From: Rhynchopus euleeides
Taxonomy: Eukaryota; Euglenozoa; Diplonemea; Diplonemida; Diplonemidae
Direction: 5' to 3'
Length of the DNA stretch: 64,000 bases
NCBI GenBank assembly: GCA_963210315.1
Contig: OY723266.1
Coordinates: forward strand, 1,736,001-1,800,000
In this document: positions 23,101-33,792 of the stretch, one piece after another
Layout: every line of letters begins with the position of its first letter
Position numbering within the stretch: the stretch's first letter is position 1
Made by a program: the position numbers and the translations under genes
The notes under the pieces: generated by a model
Databases searched by the model: none
The model's input: the letters and a program-made list of their open reading frames with translations, nothing else
What the model was told of the DNA's origin: nothing

Positions 23101-24972
23101 GGGGGGATGGCACCGGGGGCCGCCCGGGTGCAGCGCCAGCAGAGGAATAAAATTGAGGGACCGGCTGCAGTGCCACCCGCGATGGGGAAGAACACCCGCT
23201 TCTGCGACGGCACCCCCAGCGAGGCTTCGCTGTACCCCACCCCTGGCGAGTCCGCCCTGTCTCCCGGAGCGCTGCAATCTGCCCTCAGGTCGAAGAGCGG
23301 CGGTGACGGTTGCGGCAGCGGTGGCAGCAGCGCCGCCCCACGGATTAGCCTCCCCCACGAGGGTTTCGATGGCGCGGAGATCTCCATAATGCCCGGAAGT
23401 GTCAGATGGGCTGCCCCCTTCCCGGGTTCAAACGGCACCTCGACGTACTGCTTCTGCCCCAGCAAGCCGGAGGCTGCGTCTGAAGGAAGCGATGCCACAC
23501 CACCCGCAGCCCCCACATTCCAAGTCCTTGTGGATGGGGTCCCCGCCCTGCAGGGGGTGGGGGGAGCAGACACCCCGGTGAGGGTCTTCTCCCACGACGC
23601 GTCGAAGAACCGCATCACCTCGGAGAGGATCACCCACACCGGCGAGGGGGAGCCCCCAGGGGAGGCGGTGGTGGTCCGGGCCCCCCCGACGGGGGGGCGC
23701 GTCCTGCAGATCGCTGGGATGGAGATCGGGCTGCCGAAGGATAAGTCGCTCGGTGACGTTGTGATTGCGAGAATCCGGGGGCTGCTCGACCCTGCCACAG
23801 GCGCTGCAGCGGAGTTCCAGGGGGAAGATGCAGAGAACGGCGAAGGGGGTGGCGGTGGCGGCGTTGGTGGGCTTGACTCGGCTTCCTGCGTCTCGGGGTC
23901 ACAGGGGGCTGTGCGACCCGAAAACACGCCGGACCACTATTTCGAGTGCATCATCCGGGATGATCGCGTGAGGTTCTGGGCGCTGCCGCACTCCAACATG
24001 ATGCGGTATTCCATCAACGGGAGGAAGCGCCCCCCCTCCGCCTCCGTTGACTTCGACGGGGTGGACACCCTCACCTTCGACGGGTCCCGGGATGCCAAGA
24101 TGGTCATCCCCGTGGAAATTCTCGATAAGGTAATCCCAGCTGTCTGCGCTCTCGCCTACAAGAGCCGGGTGGATCACAACCTGCCGCATTCCTTCGACAC
24201 CCCAGAGTACGTCGCAGCTCTTGCGAAAGCGAGGGCCGCAGTCCGCGATTCGCAGAAGCGGGATGCAGCCATTGATGCCTTGCTGGAGAAAGCCGACCAC
24301 AACGTCCCTATAAAAACCCTCATGGCCCGCGAGACGCAAGACAGGGTGAGGGACGGGAGGGGCTACCTCGAGAGGAAAAACTCCCTCGCCTCAACGGCAG
24401 GGGAGGCCGGGGCTGCTGAGTGTGGGGGCGGAGGCGGGAGTGAGCAGCAGCGGCAGCAGCCCGTGCCAGGTGAGGCTGAGATTCCCGTCGCTGCCATCCC
24501 GTGGAAGTTTCACACGAAGTTTGGGTTTCTTTCAGATGCCTTGTTCTACGGCTTCTTCGAGGTGCTCAGCATGCAGGCGGACTACACTTCGCTGGAGACG
24601 CGGTGTCTCGTGGTGGGTGATACTGCAGTTTACCTCTACCACCCAAATGGGAACGTCGACTATTGCATTTCCGTGGCGGACGTGAAGCACATTTTGGTGG
24701 GGATCGACGGGGACCGCAGCCTGCACCTTGCCATAGTGTCGGGAGGGAGGTCTTATGACATCATGATCACAGGGTTGGAGCAGGACCTGCGTGCCTTGAT
24801 CAAGCTGCTGAAGGCGGTGCGGCTGCAGCTGACGCCTCCAAAGAGGCTGAAGGTGGCGCGGCTGGAGGTGTCTTCAGACAGTGCGCTCCGGGAGCAGGTC
24901 GTCATCAAGCCGAGGCATAGCGTCAACATAGACTTCATACACCCGACGGCGCGGCAGGCTCCAGTGATGTGA
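20197..24972 (+). CDS. Large leucine-rich-repeat protein with two HMG-box-like segments and a C-terminal PH-like region (1,591 aa)
   Basis: This is a single open exon. Residues about 297-410 carry ribonuclease-inhibitor-type leucine-rich repeats (SSLTLSGNSFGDGGACHLAE, then TSLTSLDLSHNAITEAGAAS), normally a protein-binding surface. Two charged segments at about 648-708 and 856-918 resemble each other, with FHHFANYEKR.../AEKKWKCMDWSARN and HHFFINGYGRR.../AEQQWKTGDLQDRN. Their pattern recalls degenerate HMG boxes, but this is tentative. Lys/Glu-rich coiled-coil-like sequence lies between and after them. Residues about 1436-1541 (from KFHTKFGFLSDALFYGFFEV to DLRALIKLLKAVRLQL) look like a PH-type beta-barrel fold ending in a helix. 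Low-complexity Gly/Ala/Pro linkers separate the parts. I do not recognise an orthologue; a cytoskeletal or membrane-associated scaffold is possible. The upstream ATG at 19978 is an alternative start. Confidence 0.8.
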   Translation: MRHQSTKRQNQLPPDVPHPPAGAAERHVDAAAAAVGPPTRNGGSPIGFAAVLSQLRSGAPDRVDLDTAGVSSDGVRRVVNALLPPAAHRVKRDASLPLQEAAADAKQLMQFIQGKQLAALYEAISTVERLLSLPDATRQERIQMAMGGCDAIAKPTWEADAMAMMRTATTETQVKALFAYIRSSFETQKQAELAGALPNTPLHAAQLEGQRLIAKTGATLEYLLYALSFYSNTKAVADRVKEEVVEDFTREQRLGTLCDTEETMRVMLVEKLRDATLAEAAESTRRIESIEGPRAAESVSSLTLSGNSFGDGGACHLAELLRFNSKIKRLSISRCSICDAGAASLAEALQVPNTSLTSLDLSHNAITEAGAASLLSIFRYNTTLQSIRVEGNLMSPEMESLIDACAERNRTSYAISGLTGEKGVVARPGAAATVAAAVATADTVPNDISRAVTSCVRDVLSYKNLASEPEACGQSGQFISNEIQPGLCDAADNTGVKKTKKAAGTAASPRSACSPKEVRQQPKRRAAPTAFDLEDFLASLRSLMMLGKHDRALDRVVDLLHDPLVCPTGNERLQPRPREGGGDGAAQPEPTTPTTPDRQPRSAKDILDDYHSLGAGEGPNLPHTAGSGKPGRSDLVYAPFFPSPDTDFHHFANYEKRMAFVRLKSGEGLSHKNKFKIYQEAEKKWKCMDWSARNDVLKKEMAYWSRKKRRQRRWQREWWEQPPPGGLKSRDNIPVESDCTASTDSELGVYSDRKKTRKEKKKVPPNDDLFGVKREKREEELMKKKETADKEREERLQKLLNGEGGSQVQDSGVEAKAEAEAKAKAEVEEQEEEDEDDGGFQDGEFFEPFFEEPVSDHHFFINGYGRRHLSGCQNGSTARSQRHIIYHEAEQQWKTGDLQDRNSIALQEKSRHYEALAKQLVLQQKQLKAQQKQLAEKRDELKAQQQNGRSPSSAPFFQHHSVVPGVPKGGMAPGAARVQRQQRNKIEGPAAVPPAMGKNTRFCDGTPSEASLYPTPGESALSPGALQSALRSKSGGDGCGSGGSSAAPRISLPHEGFDGAEISIMPGSVRWAAPFPGSNGTSTYCFCPSKPEAASEGSDATPPAAPTFQVLVDGVPALQGVGGADTPVRVFSHDASKNRITSERITHTGEGEPPGEAVVVRAPPTGGRVLQIAGMEIGLPKDKSLGDVVIARIRGLLDPATGAAAEFQGEDAENGEGGGGGGVGGLDSASCVSGSQGAVRPENTPDHYFECIIRDDRVRFWALPHSNMMRYSINGRKRPPSASVDFDGVDTLTFDGSRDAKMVIPVEILDKVIPAVCALAYKSRVDHNLPHSFDTPEYVAALAKARAAVRDSQKRDAAIDALLEKADHNVPIKTLMARETQDRVRDGRGYLERKNSLASTAGEAGAAECGGGGGSEQQRQQPVPGEAEIPVAAIPWKFHTKFGFLSDALFYGFFEVLSMQADYTSLETRCLVVGDTAVYLYHPNGNVDYCISVADVKHILVGIDGDRSLHLAIVSGGRSYDIMITGLEQDLRALIKLLKAVRLQLTPPKRLKVARLEVSSDSALREQVVIKPRHSVNIDFIHPTARQAPVM

Positions 24973-25737
24973 CGGGGGGGGGGGGGGTGGTGTGGGTGTG
25001 GGTGTGTCCAGTGTAGAGGCGTGTGTGTTGAGGTAACATGAGCGTTTTAACCCTTTCTGTCCGAAGGTTCAAAGAATGAGTGGAGGCCTTCGTTCTGTGT
25101 CACTCTGCGTGCCGCACTGTGTCACGTTGCAGCCAGTGTGTTGTGAGGCGGCCCACGCCTTCTCACTGTTCTGCAGTTCCGAACGAAGCCCCTCTAGTGC
25201 ATGAGAACGGTTCAGGGGGGGGGGGGGAGGAGGGGAGGACTCGTATGCAGAGACAACAACATAACCTGGTGTATTTTGCCCTTCTTTCACGAGATCTTTT
25301 GCCCTTCTTTTTGAAGGGTGGCGGGTGCCCCATCCTTCGGTACCCCACCCAACCTTCTGTATTCTTACTCAGGCTGCGTTCCCCACCTCTCGCCTTTTCG
25401 CAGACGGCAGCCGCTAAAAGAATGGCTGGGGTCTCATTTGTGTCTGGTGTGCATGTTGACATAACTTACACGGGGGGATGGCTTGCCAGCTATTCCCCAC
25501 ACACCACTCCCCCCCTCCCAACCTCACCCGGCAATCATCGCCAGAGCCAGAGAGCATCAGAGCAGCGAAGTGAGGATTGATTCCAGCCGCCCCCCCCCCC
25601 CCCCCCAACCCCACCGTTGCTGCCGACCCCACCACCACCACACAACATGCATTCCCCCACTCACTCACCACACCCATAACCAAAGGCACGCCCCGCCATC
25701 AACCCCCCCCCCTCCCTCCCCTTTCCATCTTTTTGCA
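24973..25737. other. Intergenic region with G tract after the stop and C tracts before the next gene
   Basis: The stop codon is followed at once by a run of about 14 G. A second G tract lies at 25216-25227. C tracts at 25591-25606 and 25706-25717 precede the ATG at 25738. No gene is seen. Confidence 0.45.
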
Positions 25738-28700
25738 ATGGAATGGGGCATCGTGCCCAGCGAGATGCTGCGGCGGGTCTCGAGCTGGCGGGATCCGCCG
25801 GGGCAGATTGAGGCGTTGAATCGTGTTGCCTCTATGTTGCGTACGGGGGCGAGCCGGGAAAAGCTGCTGCGCAACCCGGAACTGAGCATCGACGTGACGG
25901 AGCGCCTCGTCGTGCCCCACCTGGGAGGCCCTGCTGGAAATGCCGCCCTAGCCATCGTCGAAGTCCTGGCGGACATCCTGGCGCACTCCCTCAGCGTCTG
26001 CTATCCCACTCTCCTCCCTGCACTGGTGGGTGTCTGGGGCGACCCGCGACTCGACCTCCGCACCGCCGCCACCCGAACCATCCACTCCCTCGCGACGCAC
26101 TGCCACGACGCGCCCCACCAGGTCGTGCCATGCGTGGTCCGCTTCCTCGACACCCCCCGGTACCCCTCACAGCCGCCCCCCCCCTCCGCCCTGATGCACA
26201 TCCGCGAGGAGGCGGTGAACTTCTTCGTGCACATCCTCCTCACACGGCCCCCCCCTTCTCTGTCGCACGACTCATGCCTGCCCCTCCTCCACCTTGTCAA
26301 AGAGGCTGTTGTCGACGCAAAGCCCCGGGTCCAATTCGCTGCAGTGGAGGCATTCGCCGTGATGAAATCTCTCTACGGCTCTGAGGTTTCCGCAGAGCTG
26401 GACTCCCTCCGTGCATCCGGCAGGTCCGACGTATGCGATATTCTCGAGGAACGCTTTTCCGACTCAGGCGCTCTCCCTGTCGCAAGGGGGAGGGGCGGCC
26501 TCCACCGCCCCATCCTCGGAGGCATCCTCCCGAGCAACGGGATTGACGCGGAGGAGAAGATCAACCTGTGGCTGCCCTGCCCCGAGGGGGGCGGGCTGCC
26601 TGCAGGGGGGCAGCCGAATGGTTTTCCCGAGGTGCCGGCGGTAAAACCGACGGGCGTATCCCGGGGGAGTGACGGGAGGAAGCCATCTGCAAGCCAGGGC
26701 GACCTGGAGCTGGTGAGTGTCAGCAGCACCGCATCGAGCTACGGTAGGCGGAGGCGGAGCAGTGACACAAACCCACGTGAGCTGGGGGGGTCTGCCGGGA
26801 GCCCCCTTGCCAGCGGGGGCGCCGGGGGGGGCGGGCTGAGCCCTTCGTGCTCGCTCCTCGACTCGGCGAGCAGCGGGAGCGACAGGCTCTCGCTTCTGCG
26901 GAGCAAACAGAGGGGGACGCGGAACGCATCGCAGGCCGGCAAACCGCCGCCCGTGCCCCCCTCGCACGCCTCTCTGCTCCCGCAGGCGTCGCTCCCGGTG
27001 GAGCAGACGCATTTCAGCTATGACAACCTGCCCTCTCGTGGGACTGATCCCCTGTGTGGGTCGAACCCCTCGTCGAACAGTGCAGGCGTGTTCCGGCTCA
27101 AGCAGAAGCGGAGTGTGACAGGCACCGCAACAACCCTGCAGGGCGCAGGGAAGGGGCAGCCAGGCGGTGCCGAGGGGTCCGGGTCTGCCGGTGGAGCTGG
27201 CGCCCCCGAAACCTCCACACCCGATGTCAACGGGCTGATCATCTCCGCTACCTCCTCCTCAAGAGATTTGAAGAGCATGGCAGAAGGGGGTGCTGGCGGA
27301 GGAGGTGGTGGTGGAGGTGGCGGTGGTGTAGGCAGGGCGGTGGAGGAGTGTGGAGATGACGGAGGGGATGAGGAGCGGCTGGTGCCGCTGCGGGATGCGG
27401 AGGAGCGGCTGGTGGAGGCGGTGGGGTTCATGCGGGGGACGGACTGGAAGGATCACTGCAAGGGGCTGGGGGTTGTGCGGGCGGCGGCGGTTCACCACAC
27501 GGCGCTCCTGCAGCACCACCTGATGCAGGTGGTGCCACTCCTGGTTCAGTCAACAGACAACCTCCGGTCGGCTATCGCAAAGGCGGCTATCAAAAGCATC
27601 AGCACCGTGTTGGGTGCCGTGCGGAAGGGTTGCGATCGGCTGTTGGAATTGGTATGGTCTCTCTCACACATAATATCTCGAATGCCGTTATAGCCCATAT
27701 GAGGGTTGTGCAATGGAGTGACACCTGGCAGCACTGTTCTGAGCTGTGGCTGCACTCACCAACCCCATGAGAATTGTAGAAGTATAGTTAATTGGGGGGT
27801 GTAGAGGGAGGGTGGTGTATGATAGGATACGCCTTGTCCGCCTTGCAATGTTCTGTTTTTAAGAGCTGTGCCCACAACTTGTTATGGCTTCTCCAGATCG
27901 TCGTGCAGCTGGTGCGCAAGGCGACAGAGAGCAACCACTTCATCGCAGAGCAGGCGGAGCTGTGCATCGCCGCCGCAGTGGAGCACTGCACCCGCCATAA
28001 GGTGCTCATCGCGCTCCTCACTGCTGCGGGGCACAAGTCTGCGAAAAACCGCTCAAAGGCGACTAAGTCTATACACCTCTGCTGCACCAAGGTATGGCAA
28101 AATCCACGGGCAGGGTACACCATCGTGCAAATCGCTCAAAAGTAGGGCGCGTGTGTTCCCCCCCCCATATATTGTGCCACCGCCATCACCCATCACCCAT
28201 ACCCACAACCGCCCTGCCCAGCTTGGCGCGTCCGTCTTTGCGTCGAAGGAGATATCGCGGCTGCTGCAATACCTGCACAAATGCCTGGGGGAGGGCTGCT
28301 TCGAGGTGCGATACTGGGGGCGGCAGTGCCTTGCGCTTCTCCATGCCGCAGCAGGCTGTGACGGCGAGTTTGACCGGAGCCTCGCGCGTGCCGGGCTCGG
28401 GTCCAAGCAGGTCGACAAGGTGCACGACGCCATCGCGAAGGCGGAGAAGAGCGACCTACCCCCTGCAGCGTACACCCTGTCCCGCGTCACCATCACCCCA
28501 GCCCTCTCCAGAGGCGGTGCGGGGCTCGACAGCACGCTGGCTTCCCAGCCCGAGCCACACCAGCCCCTCGTCGCACTGACCCAGGGCCTGGGGGAGGGCG
28601 ACTGGAAGGAGCGCACCGAACGGCTGCAGCAGCTGCGCGACACCATCCCGGCGCAGCGGGGCGCCGTGGCGGCAGGCTTCCCCATGCTGGCGGATGCGCT

Positions 28701-29223
28701 GGTGCCACGCCTCGCGGATCAGAACCAGCGCGTGGTGGTGCTGGCGGTGCAGGCGCTGAACGACGCGATGTGTCTCTGTGAGGGCCGGCGCCAACTGCCG
28801 ACCCACACGGTGGGGCAGGTCGTTGCTGCCCTGGTCCCCGCTCTGTCGGGGTCGCAGTCCAGCGCAGTGAAGGAGGCGCAGAACGCCGTGTCCAACCTTC
28901 TCCGCCGTGCGGACAGTGTGGATGTGCTGGCGGGGGTCGCTTCCGCGCTCGGCAGCGTGGCGAGCCCTCGTGCAAAAGTATTTCTCCTGGGCGCCCTGCA
29001 CTCTGCGTGCGCCCCAGCGCACGCCTGCAACCCGGCCTCCCTGCAGACGCATGTGCTGCCGCTGTCGATGCGTCTCCTCTCCGACCCGCGTGCTGACGTG
29101 CGCCAGGGTAACCATGCTCTCATAGCGCATGTGCATTCCCTCATAGGTGATGGCGTGTTTGCGTGTGCCAAGTCACTCCCAGCTAACGACTGCCAGAAGC
29201 TGCACGATCTGCTGGCGGCGTAG
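25738..29223 (+). CDS. TOG/HEAT-repeat microtubule-regulator protein, TOGARAM/Crescerin-like (three exons, 1,036 aa)
   Basis: Exons are 25738-27651, 27897-28091 and 28222-29223; both introns (245 and 130 nt) begin GTATGG, end CAG and fall between codons. The N-terminal 240 residues (EMLRRVSSWRDPPGQIEALN through HIREEAVNFFVHILL to FAAVEAFAVMKSL) form a TOG-type HEAT array. A Gly/Ser/Pro-rich linker of about 300 residues follows. A second array begins near residue 545 (AEERLVEAVGFMRGTDWKDH), spans both introns (IAKAAIKSIS / FIAEQAELCIAAAVEHCT / CFEVRYWGRQCLALLHAAAG), and a third runs from about 820 to the end (ALTQGLGEGDWKERTERLQQ onward). The W-K-x2-x3-GL/RL opening of each array is typical of TOG domains, which bind tubulin. 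Two-part TOG arrays with a disordered linker are characteristic of TOGARAM/Crescerin proteins of cilia; CLASP is the alternative. The ATG at 25738 directly follows a pyrimidine tract. Confidence 0.8.
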
Positions 29224-30460
29224 GGTCGGGTTGTGGCAGGTTGCCAGAAGAGTAGGGTGTGGTGCTGTCTCCGCTGATGCAACAAAGGTCCCCCGGCTGC
29301 TGCATTGCGCAGCGTTTGTTTGGTGTGCCCTTGTGCCCACGCGGCGCAGGGCAGTTCCTGAATCCGAAGGAGGGTTGTGCAGTTCGCACGGCTGCCCCAG
29401 GCCCCACCCCCCGTGTGGCGGTGTGCCCACAAAGGGGTTTGCTTTTTAAATCACGTTATCATGGGATCACGTTCCTTCCGCAGCCTCCCCGTCCCCATCC
29501 CGTGCTCCCTATGCAAACCCATGCTCAAAATCGAACGTTGATTCTGGGAAGGCTCGTTGTGTGTGGCCCGTATTATTATCCTTCTTGCTTCTTTACTTCC
29601 GAAGAAGTCGGTTTGAATGTTGCGGTGCCTGTGCAGTGTGTCGGGCCATCATCAAAGCGGATGCTTCTCCGCACCGGCTCCAGGAGAGCATGCGATGCGA
29701 AGGGGGGTCAACGGACCTGTGTAGTTTTTGGTTTGTTTTGTTGTGCAAACGGTTCTTCCGGAACACTTCCGCTGAATCGGAGGCATCGTTCAAACCCGCT
29801 TCGAGGAACAAGTTTGAGGAGTAGTGACAGTCTTTCGTTGGTTCTCTTCCGCAGTGCCAGTCTCGGGTGGAATTCTTCTTGGGAATGCACAGGACACTGC
29901 ACACAGTGCCCAGAGGCGGGGATCGTTGCCCACACCCTTTCCAGTGGTGGTGATACGATCCTCTCGGGCAGCTTGCTTGGTCTTTCCTTGTGCAGCACCC
30001 GCCCGCACACATCTTCCGTTGTGTTGTGTCACCATCCGTTATGGCTGCCGTGCTGTTTTGACGCTTGTGGGCGGAGTCCAGCCCCATCAAGCGGCCAACT
30101 ACAACATGGTTTGTATTTTCGGTAGTTTCGGATCCAGCAGGAAACCAGAAGGCGTCATCCCTAGCCTTTGAGTATGCGTCAATGGTCTGCTGGAGCGAGT
30201 TGGCTGTGGTCTCCCTAGCCTGGATAATCATGTGAGGAAGGCAAGGCCATTCCTCGAGTCATTCAGGGCCTGCCTGCAGTGTCGACCGCCGCCTTCCGTA
30301 TCCATGTGGAGGTGAGTGCAAGCAGGTAGTGAAGTGCACCCTGCCACTTGTGCCGTGTGCCCCTCCCCCATGGACAGTGCGGCGATGATTTGTGTTCTTT
30401 CCAATGGCACTGTATGGATTGCTTTCACCCTACCTCGTGCAGCAACACAACACACACAAA
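29224..30460. other. Intergenic region, 1.2 kb
   Basis: Several frames are open by chance but none has protein-like sequence. A pyrimidine stretch ending in CAG at 30440-30442, 18 nt before the ATG at 30461, is a good candidate splice acceptor for the protease mRNA. Confidence 0.4.
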
Positions 30461-31426
30461 ATGAAGACCGCGATGTCTGTGCTCGCGCTGGCGACGGCCA
30501 CGGCCGGTCTGCCTGCGTCGTACATCCACGCCAACGAGGGGCTGCTGTGGGCCAACTTCAAGGAGACGTACGGCAAGCAGTACAGCGGTGCTGACGAGGC
30601 AGGGCGCCGTGCCATCTTCAAGCGCAACATGCTGAAGGCGGCGGAGCGTGAGGCGGGCAGCACGGCGACGCACGGGATGAACGCGTTCACGGACCTGACG
30701 CAGGAGGAGTTCAAGGTGTACCACAGCCTGCGTGTGACGAAGAAGGCGGCGCCTGCCAACATCTTCTCGGAGAGCGAGGTGCTGAAGGTGAAGGCCACGT
30801 CCGTGGACTGGCGCACTCAGGGCGTCGTCACCCATGTCAAGAACCAGGAACAGTGCGGGTCGTGCTGGGCATTTTCGACCACCGGAGGGATTGAGGGGCA
30901 GTGGGCGAAGTCGGGCAAGACGCTGACGTCGGTGTCGGAGCAGGAGCTGGTGTCGTGCGACAAGGTGGACGCCGGGTGCAACGGCGGTCTGATGGACAAC
31001 GCGTTCGAGTGGCTCATCAAGAACCACGGCGGGCAGATCGTGACGGAGGAGGCGTACCCCTACACCAGCGGCCACGGCGCCAGCGGCACGTGCAAGTACT
31101 CCAGCTCCATGGCGGTGGGTGCCACCATCTCGAGCTACAAGGACCTGCCCCAGGACGAGGACCAGATGGCCACCTGGATGCTGAGCAACGGCCCCATCTC
31201 CATCGCCGTGGACGCCACGTCGTGGCAGACGTACTCGGGCGGCATCATGTCCAACTGCGAGAGCTCTGCCCTGGACCACGGTGTGCTGGCCGTCGGTGTG
31301 ACCCCCGACTACTGGATCATCAAGAACTCCTGGGGCTCGAGCTGGGGTGAGTCTGGCTACATCCGCGTGGCCCGCGGGTCGAACCAGTGCCTGCTGAAGA
31401 ACGCTGCGTCCTACCCGATCGTCTGA
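30461..31426 (+). CDS. Cathepsin L-like cysteine peptidase, papain family C1A (321 aa)
   Basis: A complete preproenzyme that cleaves proteins in lysosome-like compartments or after secretion. Residues 1-16 (MKTAMSVLALATATAG) look like a signal peptide. Residues about 27-85 are the I29 inhibitor prodomain, with EAGRRAIFKRNMLKA and the conserved GMNAFTDLTQEEF. The mature domain starts near SVDWRTQG (residue 114). The oxyanion glutamine is Gln131 and the catalytic cysteine Cys135 in QCGSCWAF; the catalytic histidine is His273 (LDHGVLAVG) and asparagine Asn289 (IIKNSWGSSWGE). The CNGGLMDNAFEW stretch and the paired cysteines match cathepsin L. The long C-terminal extension seen in trypanosomatid cruzipain-type enzymes is absent. 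The chosen ATG opens the signal peptide and follows a CAG at 30440-30442; an upstream in-frame extension lacks a signal. Confidence 0.96.
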   Translation: MKTAMSVLALATATAGLPASYIHANEGLLWANFKETYGKQYSGADEAGRRAIFKRNMLKAAEREAGSTATHGMNAFTDLTQEEFKVYHSLRVTKKAAPANIFSESEVLKVKATSVDWRTQGVVTHVKNQEQCGSCWAFSTTGGIEGQWAKSGKTLTSVSEQELVSCDKVDAGCNGGLMDNAFEWLIKNHGGQIVTEEAYPYTSGHGASGTCKYSSSMAVGATISSYKDLPQDEDQMATWMLSNGPISIAVDATSWQTYSGGIMSNCESSALDHGVLAVGVTPDYWIIKNSWGSSWGESGYIRVARGSNQCLLKNAASYPIV

Positions 31427-32160
31427 TCTGCCTGAGAGGCCCGACCCGCCTGCATCACGCGGGCAACGTCTGACAGGTGCATAGCTACCTAAAATACCTT
31501 TTTTGTCCCATACCATTTTTGAAACGCCTTGCACCCCACCCAATAGGGCGGGCTGCAAGGCCCCTTTGCCGTTCCTGCCTGGCAGCTCTGGAGCTGGGAG
31601 CTGCATGCTGTGGCCTGGCCCTGCTGTCTACCCGCCACCGCACGCTGCTTCTGGTAAACCACGTGCCCACAGGCCCGGAACGTAAACGTGGCCGTCTGTT
31701 TTTTTCCTCTTTGCTTTTATATTTTTTGCGAGCATCTCTTGTTCTGCCGGTGTCCTCCAATGTGTTGACGCCGGCAGCCCCACCCTCTGCCAGCACCATG
31801 TGCTTGGCAGGCAGCCTTGTCGTGTGCCTTCCTTTATGTCGCAGATCTCTGCTGCTGCTCCCACTAGCCCCTACACCTGCCCTTTTCCCCTCCGCGGGAA
31901 CAGGGCATGTGTTCAGGATAGTTCGACGCACAGCAGCCCTCTCGCGTGCTGCGACGACAACAACTCCCCCCCTCCAGTGTGATATGATGGCAGGGCTGCC
32001 ACATCCCAACAAAAGCCCCCCTCTGGGCGCACTCGCTGCGACGCCCCCTCCCACCCCACCCCCCTCCCCCCGTCTTCCCACCTCTGGGATTGGATTCACC
32101 TTTTTTTCTTGTTTCTTTTCTGCACTTCTCAGTAGAAGGCTCACCCCCCCCCCCCCCCCA
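31427..32160. other. Intergenic region downstream of the protease gene
   Basis: No gene is seen. It contains pyrimidine-rich stretches and ends in a C tract (32143-32159) into which element F2 is inserted at TA. Confidence 0.4.
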
Positions 32161-32162
32161 TA

Positions 32163-33790
32163 GGCCCTTGCATGGCTGTTTAAATCTCTGTTTAGGGCTG
32201 TCACAAACACGATTTTTTGGATTTTGGGCCAAAAACTCCACCAAAATGGGCGTACCTGGCCAAAAATCGAGTGGGGGATCACTGAAAAAATCCGGGAAAA
32301 TAGCGGACACCCTCGGGAAAGTCGATCCATTCGAATTACTTGGCATTTTTTTCTGAAAAAACCCCCGAAAAAGTGTAACGCTCGTGTAACGCTCTTGGGC
32401 CGATTTGTAACGGTCCAAAAATACCACTTCCAAAAGGCAGAGAAGGCCTCTAAGCACCCCAAAACCACACAGATACCCCTCGGGGTAGGTTCCTGGGTGG
32501 TTTCTAGTGGTTTCGAGGGCCTCATGGTACCCAGAGGCGGTCTGAAAGAGGTTTCTCGTGGAAAATTTTGATACTTTCCCGAAAAAACCCTTATTTTTGG
32601 GAGCTGAAATCTGCACGAAATCCCCAAACTATCACCCAAAATCGTCACCAAAGTGAAGAATTCACCCCGGAAGTGATTCCGGCAGACCAAAATGGGTGGA
32701 GTACCCTGTTTTCGGGTCAAAAATGCTGATTTTTTCAATGATATCCGCCCATGTCATGGTCTGTAACAGTAGTGTAACAGTAGACCCCCCAATTTGGGCC
32801 GTTTTGGACCAGTTCTGAGCAACCACTTTCAAAGGCGGAGAAGGCCTCTAAACACCCCACAACCACACAGCTACCCCCTGAGGTAGGTTCCTGGGTGGTT
32901 TTTCGTGGTTTTGGTGGCCTTGTGACGCCCAGAGGCGGTCTGAAAGAGGGTTCTCGTGGGAGACCCACCATAACCCCACCAATCCCTTGTTTTTAGGGGG
33001 TGTAACCAGGGTGGGCATGAATCACCCAAAATATCAGCCAAAATCGTCACCAAAGTGAAAAATTCCGCTCGCAATTGATTCCGGGAGCCCAAATTGGGCG
33101 GAGTACCCTGTTTTCGGGTCAAACCTACGGAATATTTCAGTGGTATCCACATATGTAAATGGTCAGTAACAGTCGCGTAACAGTAGCCCCCCTAGCATAT
33201 ACCGACAAAGTGGGCACACACTATGAGATGAACATGGCATCAGGTGCAGTGCCCGCAGAAGAGACCCATGTGTGACACCGGTGTGTCTGTAGGACGAAGA
33301 GGGGCTGGGAGAAGGCGGCAAACAGCAGGGTGACGATGGCAGGGCAAAACTCTGGAACGAGAAAACGGGCTCGCACAAGCACACTCAACTGCAGCCGAGA
33401 TCCGACAGCCGGGCAGACAGTCTGGCAGAATTCAATGTTGTCAGACTCAAGAATCGCCAAGAAGGGATTCTGTATCCCTTGACAAGGAATGAACTGCAGG
33501 AATTTGCAGCAGAACTAGGTGCTGAGGTCCCAACCATACTCAAACGTGGATTTGTGAATTTTCTGGGTGAATAACAGGAGAAAAGCGCCCTAACGGAGGG
33601 GCTTTTTCCCACAAAAATACCCGAAAAATCCCCAAAAAAGCTGGAAAATTGGGGTGGGAGGGTGGGAAACGGGTGGGAGAGACCCACAATAGTCATTTGG
33701 TGGTGTTTTGGGGGGTATTTTGGACCCAAAAATAGAAAAAATGGCCAAAATTTGGTTTTGTGACAGAAAATCGGGGGCTATGCAAGGGCC
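32163..33790. mobile_element. Element F, copy 2
   Basis: It is flanked by TA (32161-32162 and 33791-33792) with C tracts outside on both sides, so the empty site can be read as C-tract-TA-C-tract. Its ends are GGCCCTTGCATGG and, in reverse complement, GGCCCTTGCATAGCCC. The sequence matches copy 1 (9460-11086) almost base for base, including the two internal units of about 400 bp, with scattered substitutions and a 1-bp length difference. The right half contains the same ORF remnant, here broken by TAG and TAA. It lies about 240 bp upstream of the next gene. Confidence 0.9.
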
Positions 33791-33792
33791 TA

